64,000 nt of DNA from Begonia masoniana. Taxonomy: Eukaryota > Streptophyta > Magnoliopsida > Cucurbitales > Begoniaceae. Positions 46,850 to 56,313 of this stretch are shown in pieces. The stretch's first letter is position 1, and every line of letters begins with the position of its first letter. The notes below the pieces were generated by a model, which worked only from the letters and a program-made list of their open reading frames with translations, was not told the DNA's origin and made no database searches. The translations under genes and the position numbers were made by a program. The stretch spans positions 51,873,259 to 51,937,258 of the forward strand of contig CM039503.1 of assembly GCA_022432975.1 (NCBI GenBank). Direction: 5' to 3'.

Positions 46850-47958
46850 CTCATCAAACCGAGTGCCAGATGAAGAACCGCAACCACCTCCCGATTATTA
46901 TTCGATGGAGTTTCGAATTCAGGCGGCTAAGCAGCAATACGAGCAGGATATGGGAATCCGCTTGATATTTTACTAGAAGATTGGCAACTTTAGCAGTTGG
47001 GAGTGTTTGGGGATCAAAGAGATATTTGATGACGTCTCCCTGCACGGGGTGTACAACATGCGGGGAGAAAGCTGTGAAAGAGTTGTTCGTCTGTTTTATG
47101 CGAGCATGCGAAGTACCAGGATGATGGTCAATTGAAGACGTACTTTTTCGGTACAAACATCATCGTAAATGGAACTGTTATCAATGAAGTGCTCGGATTT
47201 GGCATAGATGACGCCGAGCAATATTATCACACTTCCAAATAGTGTGACTTTGCCAGAACAGAAGAGAGACTACGCTTCATGCGGCAAATCCACTATTCGG
47301 GGATTGCCGGGTTCGTGAAGTCGAGATCAAAGAATTTGAATGTCAAAACTCGAGTTCTTCACAACCTCATCAGCCATACCATCCTTCCAAGGGATGGACA
47401 TAGAGATCTTGTCAGCTGGATGGATCTCTATGTGATGGAGAATTTCTACACCAGCCAGATATTTGACCCAGGATACATAATTGTAGGTCACATAGAAGAG
47501 ATCGGGCGAACAAAAAACAAGAATTTACCGTATGGGACCTTAATTTAGAAGATCCTCGAGAGAGCTTAGATTCAGCCTCATGTCGGAGAGCAGCTGCGAG
47601 CCCATAGATCCTTCAATCCCACAGATCCTTCGATGTATTTGACAGGACTCACTTGATTCTGATGAGCCTAGTCGAAGTCAACGGGTATTTGATGCCCAAG
47701 GGTCATCCCGGAGCCTCCACATCTCGGGATATTCCGATGGAGGACGCCCCTGCCCCTGCCCTCGAGAAAGCCTCATACACCGAGTACGCCACCGCTCCGC
47801 CATTGTACCCTCACGAGACTAGTATGTGGGAGCAGAAGTTTGACAAGATAGATAACTATCTTGTCGAGATGAGGCAGACGTTGGACATGATGCAAAACAG
47901 CTGGAATCAGAGGTGGGACATCATTCAGGAAAGACATGAGTTGATGAGATTGTCCTAA
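46850..47958 (+). pseudogene. PF20167-type (putative plant transposon protein) ORF relic
   Basis: Frames through 46,880-47,958 include FFGTNIIVNGTVINEVLGFG near 47,150, then LPRDGHRDLVSWMDLYV near 47,390 and a C-terminal segment MRQTLDMMQNSWNQRWDII near 47,870 likely to be helical. The PRDGHRD core matches the env-like ORF of the Sirevirus at 17.5 kb, so both belong to one plant family of unknown function. Stops near 46,970, 47,130, 47,240 and 47,547 break it. It lies on the strand opposite to the MULE transposase: a second MULE gene, captured host sequence or a retroelement scrap are all possible. Confidence 0.6.
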
Positions 47959-48349
47959 CTACGGCTCGAAGACTCGTTCAAGCATTGGAGTGCGGGCGAC
48001 GACGGAGAGGGCGACGATGCCCCACCCTTACCGTAGTGTAGTTTATTTTATATATTTCTTTTAATGTACTCTTTATGTTTGACATTTAATAATTTAAGTT
48101 ATGTGGTAGATCTGACTGTTAGTTATTTAGTAAATTGGTTAATTAAATTACGTATTGTATTTAAATTAATTAAAATAATTAACGTGTTTAATAATAAATT
48201 ATTTATTATTTTTATTTTTATTTTTATTTTTATTTATATTTATCAAATAAACTAAAATAAATAAATAATCATGATTTGTAACATGTCTTGAGAAGCAACC
48301 CCTGAATAACATTTAATAGATAAGTATTCTTAACATAAACTAAAATAAA

Positions 48350-48605
48350 ATAAAAAATTATTTAAAAAAAATTACAATTTGAAATATCTTCGGGATGTAA
48401 TTTGTTATATCAACTTCATCGGACCAGAAAAACATCGCAAAGTTTAATGCGTGCAAGACAGATTTGAGTGCTCAAGATATTTCAAATTGTAATTATTTTT
48501 TTTTTTTGATGTAATTTGTTATATCGGGTTCATTAGACCAAAAGAACATCGCAAAACTTAATACTTGCAAGGCAGGTTTGAGTTGAACTGTACTCAAACC
48601 TCCTT
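48350..48605. repeat. Decayed two-copy repeat near the transposase end
   Basis: Text GATGTAATTTGTTATATC followed by AACATCGCAAA(G/A)(T/C)TTAAT occurs at about 48,395-48,445 and again at 48,518-48,562, period about 123 bp. The second copy runs into the transposase reading frame, so a 3' part of the gene was duplicated. Confidence 0.7.
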
Positions 48606-50002
48606 GTAAGAATTAAGCTTTGCGATGTCCTTATTGGGGATCGTAGAGAAGGCATGAGTAGCCCAATATTTAGGCTCTTCTACTCGAAGCCATGCGTGGA
48701 CATCCGGGCTAAGTTGAAATAATTTGTTCATTTCGTGGTTGAAATGATACTCTGTCGATGCTATGGCCGCACTTCACATCGCATCTCTGTATGCTCTGCC
48801 CCGAAACAGGACTTTAAAGTTTGCGTACATATGCCGGAGGCAAAAGCACTGTTCGGAATCTTTAAATTCTTTTTCCACAACATTCAACAACCCCTGAAAT
48901 TTGAAAGAAAAATATAAATGTATAGAAATGTAAGAATAACAATTAAAAATGTATTATACCTTTTGTCGATCCGAAATAAATGTCTATCCGCCTCCCTCGC
49001 CAAGGTCAAGGTCTTGCTTCAAGTGTTGCAAAAACCACGTCCATGTGGCCTCAAGCTCTCTTTCGACATTGGCAACCGCAACGGGATATATTTTATTGTT
49101 GCCATCAATACTGACGGCTGTGAGTAATTGTCCGGGACACGGACCCTTCAGATGGCAACCGTCTAAACAGATACTAGGGCGACCGTGCCGCAGCAAACAT
49201 GTCTTGCACGTAGCCATGCACATATACATTCTTTGATATGCCCACGAATCAGAGTGCACCTCATAAGTGTTGACTTAAATTAAGTTTAAAGTCTAAATAT
49301 GTTTTTGATAATTATGATTAATACAAAATATATAAACTGAATATAAACTGGTTTATTATGGTTATTGCATTTATCTAGAAATTGTAGGATCGGAATTGTC
49401 TAAGAGGGGGGTGAATTAGACTTTTTAATTTTAATTTCAATTTAATCTAATTTCTCTTCTTGATTAAACTTAGTTACAGCACTAGTAATCAAATAATGTA
49501 AAGAGAGAGAAAGAGAAATTAGACACCAGTATTTTTACGTGGTTCGGCCAAGCTGCCTACGTCCACGCTCCAAGGCTCTCCCTTGAAGATTTCTTACTTC
49601 TCCTCAACGAGAAAATCTGATCGACCTTACGGGCTTCGATCCACAGCCTTTCACAATCCTGGATTGAACTTAGCGGGCGTCAATCCACTGCCTTACAGGA
49701 TATTCAAGTTTGAAATACAGAATACAATGATCTACAAGCTCTCAAAACAGAATCTCAAGTTTTGGAGTAGAGAGGTGTAGATTGAGAATTCAGAGTACTA
49801 ATTTTCGCAGCTAGGGCTCAGAATTCAAAATGGAAAAAGTTCTTCCTTCGTGCTCTGAGCTCAGCTTATATACTCTGTCTTCTAATCGGCTAGGCTTCAA
49901 TGCTCCTTATCCAATAATAAAGTTAGTTAACGGTGAGCAGCTTCTGTAAAAGTTCATGTAGCCGTTGCCGTTTGTAGTTGCAATCGCATCGTCCAATTAT
50001 GT

Positions 50003-51680
50003 GCGGTGGAGTATTTTCTTTTAGCTCATCCGCCTTTGTCGTTTAGCGAGCGGTGGAGTATTTTCTTTTAGCTCATCCGCCTTTGTCGTTTAGCGAGCGG
50101 TGGAGTATTTTCTTTTAGCTCATCCGCCTTTGTCGTTTAGCGAGCGGTGGAGTATTTTCTTTTAGCTCATCCGCCTTTGTCGTTTAGCGAGCGGTGGAGT
50201 ATTTTCTTTTAGCTCATCCGCCTTTGTCGTTTAGCGAGCGGTGGAGTATTTTCTTTTAGCTCATCCGCCTTTGTCGTTTAGCGAGCGGTGGAGTATTTTC
50301 TTTTAGCTCATCCGCCTTTGTCGTTTAGCGAGCGGTGGAGTATTTTCTTTTAGCTCATCCGCCTTTGTCGTTTAGCGAGCGGTGGAGTATTTTCTTTTAG
50401 CTCATCCGCCTTTGTCGTTTAGCGAGCGGTGGAGTATTTTCTTTTAGCTCATCCGCCTTTGTCGTTTAGCGAGCGGTGGAGTATTTTCTTTTAGCTCATC
50501 CGCCTTTGTCGTTTAGCGAGCGGTGGAGTATTTTCTTTTAGCTCATCCGCCTTTGTCGTTTAGCGAGCGGTGGAGTATTTTCTTTTAGCTCATCCGCCTT
50601 TGTCGTTTAGCGAGCGGTGGAGTATTTTCTTTTAGCTCATCCGCCTTTGTCGTTTAGCGAGCGGTGGAGTATTTTCTTTTAGCTCATCCGCCTTTGTCGT
50701 TTAGCGAGCGGTGGAGTATTTTCTTTTAGCTCATCCGCCTTTGTCGTTTAGCGAGCGGTGGAGTATTTTCTTTTAGCTCATCCGCCTTTGTCGTTTAGCG
50801 AGCGGTGGAGTATTTTCTTTTAGCTCATCCGCCTTTGTCGTTTAGCGAGCGGTGGAGTATTTTCTTTTAGCTCATCCGCCTTTGTCGTTTAGCGAGCGGT
50901 GGAGTATTTTCTTTTAGCTCATCCGCCTTTGTCGTTTAGCGAGCGGTGGAGTATTTTCTTTTAGCTCATCCGCCTTTGTCGTTTAGCGAGCGGTGGAGTA
51001 TTTTCTTTTAGCTCATCCGCCTTTGTCGTTTAGCGAGCGGTGGAGTATTTTCTTTTAGCTCATCCGCCTTTGTCGTTTAGCGAGCGGTGGAGTATTTTCT
51101 TTTAGCTCATCCGCCTTTGTCGTTTAGCGAGCGGTGGAGTATTTTCTTTTAGCTCATCCGCCTTTGTCGTTTAGCGAGCGGTGGACTGATTCTTTTCGCT
51201 CATCCGCCTTTGTCGTTTAGCGAGCGGTGGAGTATTTTCTTTTAGCTCATCCGCCTTTGTCGTTTAGCGAGCGGTGGAGTATTTTCTTTTAGCTCATCCG
51301 CCTTTGTCGTTTAGCGAGCGGTGGAGTATTTTCTTTTAGCTCATCCGCCTTTGTCGTTTAGCGAGCGGTGGAGTATTTTCTTTTAGCTCATCCGCCTTTG
51401 TCGTTTAGCGAGCGGTGGAGTATTTTCTTTTAGCTCATCCGCCTTTGTCGTTTAGCGAGCGGTGAACTGATTCTTTTCGCTCATCCGCCTTTGTCGTTTA
51501 GCGAGCGGTGGAGTATTTTCTTTTAGCTCATCCGCCTTTGTCGTTTAGCGAGCGGTGGAGTATTTTCTTTTAGCTCATCCGCCTTTGTCGTTTAGCGAGC
51601 GGTGGAGTATTTTCTTTTAGCTCATCCGCCTTTGTCGTTTAGCGAGCGGTGGAGTATTTTCTTTTAGCTCATCCGCCTTG
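50003..51680. repeat. 47-bp minisatellite within the solo LTR
   Basis: About 36 head-to-tail copies by length, each with GCGGTGGAGTATTTTC, TTTTAGCTCATCCGCC and TTTGTCGTTTAGCGA. Most copies are identical; two copies (near 51,181 and 51,464) share a variant with ACTGATTCTTTTCGC, and the right end (51,680-51,850) decays into longer diverged units with ACCGGTGGACTGA. The near identity shows very recent expansion or strong homogenisation. There are no spacers, so it is not CRISPR-like. Confidence 0.97.
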
Positions 51681-51850
51681 TCTTTTAGTGAGCGGTGAAC
51701 TAATTCCATTTAGTCATCCGCCTTGTCGTTTAGTGACCGGTGGACTGACCCTTTTAAACGACTCCGCTCTTGTCGTTTTGTGACCGGTGGACTGACCCTT
51801 TTAAACGACTCCGCTCTTGTCGTTTTGTGACCGGTGGACTGATTCTTTTG
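51681..51850. repeat. Diverged right edge of the 47-bp array
   Basis: Units with CTTGTCGTTTTGTGACCGGT and GACCCTTTTAAACGACTCCG follow the homogeneous array. They are probably the older ancestral repeats from which the array grew. Confidence 0.8.
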
Positions 51851-52135
51851 CTTAACACATTTCAGCCCTGTACACTTAATCATATGCATTAAAAACTAAA
51901 ATACCCTTTTTAAGGGTATCTCCAACAAATCTAACTCAAATGTATTTCATTAAATTCAATTAATAGACATAATCAAATTACAATATTAAGCAGACAAATT
52001 CATCATCAAAAACAAATTAAAACTTAAACATTATTTAAGTCAACAGAAATGCCCTTTAAAAAGGGTTTTATGTTTTCTGATGGTTTTTTTGGTTAAGTGT
52101 TATTAGTCCAGACTTACTCGTCCAAAGTACTATTG

Positions 52136-52372
52136 AAAGACAGTCTGGAAAGACGCAGTCGTCCACACTCAAAAGAAAGACGCAGTCGTCCACGCTCAAA
52201 AGAAAGACGCAGTCGTCCACGCTCAAAAGATAGACACTGTTGTTCACACTCAAAAGACAGACGCAGTCGTCCACAGTTAAAAGAAAGACGCAGATGTCCA
52301 CATTTAAAAGAAAGACGCAATCATCCACAGTTAAAAGAAAAACGCTGTCGTCCAAAGTTATTAGTCCGACGC
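52136..52372. repeat. 27-bp minisatellite in the outer solo LTR
   Basis: About nine copies of a 27-bp unit with AGACGCAGTCGTCCAC followed by (A/G)CTCAAAAGAA. The repeats drift towards the right (TTTAAAAGAA, CAATCATCCAC). The GTCGTCCA core equals the motif of the 16-bp array and of the LTR repeats near 4.5 and 8.5 kb. Long ORFs here are artefacts of the period, 27 being a multiple of 3. Confidence 0.93.
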
Positions 52373-53897
52373 ACTCGTCCAAAGTCTTATCACCAAACTT
52401 TTAAAGACTACAAGCAATAGCGACACTCGTCCATACTTACTCGTCCAAAGTTTCAACCCTAGACTTTTGAAGACCGCGAGCGATAGCGACTCCAGAAACT
52501 CAACGACTAGTTTTTATGCGTACGGATGTTCTACAACGGTCATATTTTTTAACGCAGATTACAGACGCGAAACAGATTACAGACGCGGATATAAATAGAA
52601 GAACTGTAGCTCGAGACAAAAACTTTTGCCAATTTTTGAACAATCACTCTGATCTTCTACGAGCTGAAGCGATAACTTTTGTTTACACTTCTCCATATCA
52701 CAACTTGAGATTTAGTATTTGAGAGATAACTCAGTGCTCAAAATCACTTTTCATCTTGAAAACTTAAGGCAGTAGATTGTCGCCCGTGAAAAGCAATCCA
52801 AATTTGTAAAAGGCAGTAGATCGACGCCCAGAAAGTTTGATCTAGTTTTCTAGTGAGGAGAAGGGAAAAATCTTCAAAGGAGAGCCTTGGAGCGTGGAAG
52901 TAGGCAGGATTGGTTGAACCACGTTAAAAACTCTGGTGTCATTTTTCTCTCTCTCTTTTACTTTGACTTGTCTGCTTGTCTGCGATTATTTGAGTAATTT
53001 CAGGATAAAGAGAGAAGATCATATAAACCTAATTTACATTGCATAAAATTAATTAGGGCAAATAATTTATAATTCATCCCTCCTCTTAGACAATCACGAT
53101 CATACAATAAGCATGTATGTATACTGAGCTACCCGGATTTGATCTATATATTTCAACTGCGTACGACCAGACTTGCTTGTACTGTTCGTCGCCTCTGCCT
53201 TCGTTACTTGTTTGAGCTATGCTTCTTGCTCTTTTGGCAATAATAGTCGTAATGTTGACAGCAAAATCCTTCCTGACCGTCTCGATAATGAAAGAGATTT
53301 CTCACATAGGTTGACTTTTAAACATGTCTAGATAATGCTTTGCAAGATATTTTGCTTGAGCGTTTGGATTCTCAACTACCCTTGCACAGCTGTGAGAATT
53401 GATAAAAATTTTTATTTGAAAGGTTTACTCGTCTTGCATCTTCGACGCATGCAGTCGCCATGCACATCCCTCTATGCATTTAACCGTCAGTCGCCGCTTG
53501 TCACATTTGGGGAATTTGATGCCATAACCATTTTGCATAGAATATTCACGTATTTCCTCTTTAATTTCTTTTATATAACTATATCGATTATCCAAAAAAA
53601 AAATCATTGAAATTTCTTCACGTACCGGTATGCTTTCCACCTCATCAACATCCGATCCGACCGATGTTTGAAGCTCCTCGTCTAGAGTTTCGGAGGTCGA
53701 ATGCACTTCAATTTCTTTGTCCCCACCTACGTGATCGAATGCTCTAAGATCACCATATACAGGAGTAGCATCCACATACCAATTGATATCGACATCAACG
53801 CTTGTTGGCTCATTTGAATCAGTCGTTCTAATTAAAACATCATCCATCATCGTCGCTAATACCCTGAAAATTCTCGAAAGCAAGATAATACTTGAGA

Positions 53898-54227
53898 TGT
53901 AACGACCCGTCACCTTCCGGCTCGCCCGCGCAGACGTACCATCATCCGAGTTCCGGTTCGTGCAGCCATCGTACTCATGACCTTCTCCCCCTGGAAAGGG
54001 AGTTTTTGCCTTCTCCACCACTTGAACCCAGATTTAGCTCAAGTGGTACTACCACTTGTAGCACATGGTATTTAAGCTTGGAGGTCCTGGGTTAGAGTGG
54101 TAGGGAAGACAAAAACTCCCTTTCCAAGGGGGAGAAGGTCATGAGTACGATGGCTGCATGAACCGGAACTGTTACCTGGATGGCGGTACGTCCCCGCGGG
54201 CGAGCTGGAAGGTGACGAGTCGTTACA
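53898..54227. mobile_element. Palindromic Cassandra-derived element with SINE-like core, TSD tgaga
   Basis: 330 bp from TGTAACGACCCGTCACC to GGTGACGAGTCGTTACA, with perfect tgaga copies at 53,893-53,897 and 54,228-54,232. Each arm (about 100 bp) matches the 5' half of the Cassandra LTR at 2,575-2,660 (GGCTGCACGAACCGGAAC, GGGCGAACTGGAAGGTGAC), one arm inverted. The centre (54,030-54,105) has an A-box TAGCTCAAGTGG and a degenerate B-box, like a tRNA-derived SINE. It lies in the 5' region of the MULE transposase gene. The class is not one I can name. Confidence 0.75.
54035..54105 (+). promoter_or_regulatory. tRNA-like Pol III promoter relic (SINE core)
   Basis: TAGCTCAAGTGG (54,035-54,046) fits the A-box consensus, and GGGTTAGAGTGG about 45 bases later is a weak B-box. 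No complete tRNA fold is possible. Confidence 0.45.
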
Positions 54228-54298
54228 TGAGAGGTTTTAGAGAGATCGAGAAGAGTGAAGTGAGAGGTGGTGTAAGAATGAAGGGGAGAGTCTCGGCC

Positions 54299-54307
54299 TT
54301 TAAATAG
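54299..54307 (-). promoter_or_regulatory. TATA-like box of the MULE transposase
   Basis: Minus-strand CTATTTAAA within CCCTATTTAAAGGCCGAGAC, upstream of the transposase start and just inside the right subterminal repeats. The palindromic element at 53,898-54,227 now separates it from the coding start. Confidence 0.5.
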
Positions 54308-54339
54308 GGTTGGAGAATGGCAAACCGTTCTCTTAGCAC

Positions 54340-54601
54340 GGTTTGTCGTTCTTCTGCAGCTCAGCCCGTGATCAGTCAATAATTGATCACGGGTCTGACG
54401 AAGAACGGTTTGCCGCGTGAGTAGAACGGCAAACCATTCTTTGTCAGATCCGTGATCAATCATTGTTGAGGGTGAAGACCCCCCGCGGGGAGTGTTCTGA
54501 AGGAGAGCGGTTTGTCGCATGCTGAGAACTGCACCGTTCTCAGCATGCGACAAACCGTTCTTTGTCAGATCCGTGATCAATCATTGTTGAGGGTGAAGAC
54601 C
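54340..54601. repeat. MULE subterminal repeats with GGCAAACCGTTC palindromes
   Basis: TTTGTCAGATCCGTGATCAA to TGAGGGTGAAGACC occurs at 54,440-54,480 and again at 54,561-54,601, period 121 bp. Between and around are inverted AACGGTTTG(C/T)CG words. The second unit is cut at its agacc by the Cassandra trimer and continues at 56,018. Confidence 0.85.
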
Positions 54602-55019
54602 TGTAACGACCCATTTTCCCAGCAAGATATTGTCTGCTCTGGGGATTGGGCCGTAGCCCAATATCCTCCCCTCACAGCTTTGTTTGGCGAGAACTTCTCA
54701 GTCGGTCACCCAACCTGGTACTACTCTCGCCGAAACACTTTTAACTTCGGAGTTCTTATGGGATCCGTTGCCAATTGTGCTCCAAAACGCGTCTTACTAA
54801 CTTGGGAGGGTCTCTTTACATATGTTTTATTTCCATATACTTCCTCAAGCGATGTGGGATTGTGACGACCCCCCTTTCTACTACCGAACCCTCCGGCCCA
54901 AGTCCAACCCGGATCCACGGAGTTTTAACCCAGCACGTCACCCTCCGGCCCAAGTCCCACTCGGGATTCGCAGAGCACTGGGTGGTTCCTCCTCATACGT
55001 GTCCATTCGGGTCATCACA
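54602..55019 (-). repeat. Cassandra LTR (trimer, 3'-most)
   Basis: 418 bp; the 5S-like A-box complement is at 54,730-54,747 and the C-box complement TCGGTCACCCAACCTGG near 54,702. Confidence 0.9.
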
Positions 55020-55108
55020 ATCACCCCCCACGACGGTCTTATCCCCCGGGGGCCCAACGTCCTAGTTGGCCATATTTCAGGTTGGGGATACAAGCTCTGA
55101 TACCATTG

Positions 55109-55521
55109 TGTAACGAGCCTCTTTTCCAACAAAATATTGTCCGCTCTGGGGATTGGGCTTGTAGCCCAATATCCTCCCTCAAAGCTTTTTTTGGCGAGGG
55201 AATTCTCAGTCGGTCACTCAACCTGGTATACTTCGCCGAAGCACTTTTAATTCAGAGTTTTATGGGATCCGTTGCCAAATTGTGCCCAGAACGTCTTACT
55301 AACTTGGAGGGTCTCTTTACATATGTTTTATTTCCATATACGTCCTCAAGCGTGTGTGATTGTACGACCCCCCCCCCCATTTCTAACTACCGAACCCGTC
55401 CGGCCCCGCCAACCCGGATCCACGAGTTTTAACCCCAGCCGTCACCCTCCGGCCCCCTCCCAACTCGTGATCGCAAGCACTGGGTGGTTCCTCCTCATAC
55501 GTGTCCATTCGGGTCATCACA
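55109..55521 (-). repeat. Cassandra LTR (trimer, middle, damaged)
   Basis: 413 bp with multiple one-base losses relative to its neighbours, including in the 5S-like A-box (TTTTAATTCAGAG), so its Pol III promoter is likely dead. Confidence 0.9.
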
Positions 55522-55598
55522 ATCACCCCCCCCCACCACCGGGGGCCCAACGTCCTCGTTGGCCATATTTCCGGTTGGGTACAAGCTCTGATACCATT

Positions 55599-56017
55599 TG
55601 TAACGACCTCTTTTCCCAACAAAATATTGTCCGCTCTGGGGATTGGGCTGTAGCCCAATATCCTCCCCTCAAAGCTTTTTTTGGCGAGGACTTCTCAGTC
55701 GGTCACTCAACCTGGTACTACTCTCGCCGAAGCACTTTTAACTTCAGAGTTCTTATGGGATCCGTTGCCAATTGTGCTCCAGAATGCGTCTTACTAACTT
55801 GGGAGAGTCTCTTTACATATGTTTCATTTCCATATACTTCCCCAAGCGATGTGAGATTGTGACGACTCCCCTTTCTACTACTGAACCCTCCGGTCCAAGT
55901 CCAACCCGGGATCCACGGAGTTTTAACCCAGCACGTTACCCTCCGGCCCAAGTCCCACTCGAGATTCGCGGAGCACTGGGTGATTCCTCTTCATACGTGT
56001 CCATTCGGGTCATCACA
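55599..56017 (-). repeat. Cassandra LTR (trimer, 5'-most)
   Basis: 419 bp; 5S-like segment around 55,690-55,790, near the consensus of the group. Confidence 0.9.
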
Positions 56018-56099
56018 AGACCCCCCGCGGGGAGTGTTCTGAAAGAGAACGGTTTGCCACATTTGAGAACTGCACCATTCTCAGCATGCGACAAATCGT

Positions 56100-56304
56100 T
56101 CTCCTTCAGAACACTTCTCGCACCGTTCTCAGCACGCGACAAACCGTTCTCCTTCAGAACACTTCTCGCAGGGGCATAACGGTTTGCCGCAAAGCCATTT
56201 TTTGTCCATTTTCCATACTTTGAGCCATTTTTTAGATGAAAAATTAGTTTGATCCATTTTTTGAACTTAATCGATAGTTGGATCAAAGTTTTTGGATTTT
56301 GCCC
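56100..56304 (-). repeat. MULE right TIR
   Basis: Reverse complement of 45,044-45,235 with scattered differences. A GTTCTCCTTCAGAACACTTCTCGC block is duplicated in tandem on its inner side (56,097-56,170), which lengthens this end. Confidence 0.88.
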
Positions 56305-56313
56305 TTTCCTTTA

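Larger units (their letters stand above)
49383..52045 (-). mobile_element. Sirevirus solo LTR (minus), TSD gaaat, inside the previous one
   Basis: Minus-strand start TGTTGACTTAAATAATG at 52,045 and end CCGATCCTACA at 49,383, with perfect gaaat copies at 49,378-49,382 and 52,046-52,050. It is 2,663 bp, against about 1.08 kb for the family, because of the 47-bp minisatellite. The shared ACGTGGTTC-GGCCAAGC block is at 49,537. Two head-to-head LTRs make the whole 3.8-kb unit look like a foldback element. Confidence 0.93.
49268..53106 (+). mobile_element. Sirevirus solo LTR (plus), TSD ataag, split
   Basis: Starts TGTTGACTTAAATTAAG at 49,268, breaks off at 49,382, resumes at 52,046 and ends CACGATCATACA at 53,106. 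Perfect ataag copies flank it (49,263-49,267 and 53,107-53,111). Its own sequence is about 1.18 kb, the length of the Sirevirus 5' LTR at 32,034. It inserted into the MULE transposase coding region. Confidence 0.93.
48600..53850 (-). pseudogene. MULE transposase (MURA-type), interrupted
   Basis: Minus-strand start MMDDVLIRTT at 53,850. Acidic N-part, then the MuDR N-terminal zinc domain (KFPKCDKRRLTVKC, CAWRLHASK) at about 53,425-53,560; further text 53,112-53,400 (KARSIA, YKQVWSYA). The LTRs at 49,268-53,106 split it. After them comes the MULE transposase core, SICLDGCHLKGPCPGQLLTA and IDGNNKIYPVAVANVE (49,000-49,230), then FCLRHMYANFK and AYRDAMWSAA (48,700-48,880). The DDE catalytic Asp is the D of LDGCHLKG. 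The C-terminal SWIM zinc finger is not found below 48,600. It is a dead gene, but close to consensus where it survives. Confidence 0.9.
54602..56017 (-). mobile_element. Tandem Cassandra, three LTRs and two internal regions, TSD agacc
   Basis: Minus-strand order LTR-internal-LTR-internal-LTR: 55,599-56,017, 55,109-55,521 and 54,602-55,019, each TGTGATGACCCGAATGG to GTCGTTACA. Primer sites TGGTATCAGAGC lie at 55,585-55,596 and 55,094-55,105. The outer flanks are perfect agacc copies (54,597-54,601 and 56,018-56,022), so the trimer behaves as one insertion later expanded, or inserted as a multimer. The middle LTR has many small deletions (for example GGCGAGGGAATTC, TTCAGAGTTTTATGG). The LTRs are about 40 bp longer than in the 2.5-kb copy and differ in their first 200 bp, so it is a separate subfamily. 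Confidence 0.93.
45044..56304 (-). mobile_element. MULE DNA transposon, long TIRs, filled with nested elements
   Basis: Inverted ends GGGCAAAATCCAAAAA are bordered by 9-bp flanks tatccttta (45,035-45,043) and tttccttta (56,305-56,313), eight of nine identical, the target length of Mutator-like elements. The TIRs match for about 200 bp. A MURA-type transposase relic (minus) and a plus-strand PF20167-type ORF lie inside. Later insertions are a hAT (45,423-46,435), nested Sirevirus solo LTRs (49,268-53,106), a palindromic element (53,898-54,227) and a Cassandra trimer (54,602-56,017). Without them the MULE would be about 4.7 kb. Confidence 0.9.

Noticed and set aside
50003..51850. CRISPR-like array
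   Set aside because: Units are head to tail without unique spacers, inside a plant LTR; it is a minisatellite.
52097..52420. Arg/Ser-rich protein of 107 residues
   Set aside because: Product of the 27-bp repeat, whose period is a multiple of three; no start context or homologue.
49268..53106. Single foldback DNA transposon
   Set aside because: Two exact 5-bp duplications (ataag and gaaat) and Sirevirus LTR ends show two nested solo LTRs in opposite orientation.
54092..55862. Several 90-200-codon ORFs
   Set aside because: All fall in Cassandra LTRs or MULE subterminal repeats and repeat the same translated LTR text.
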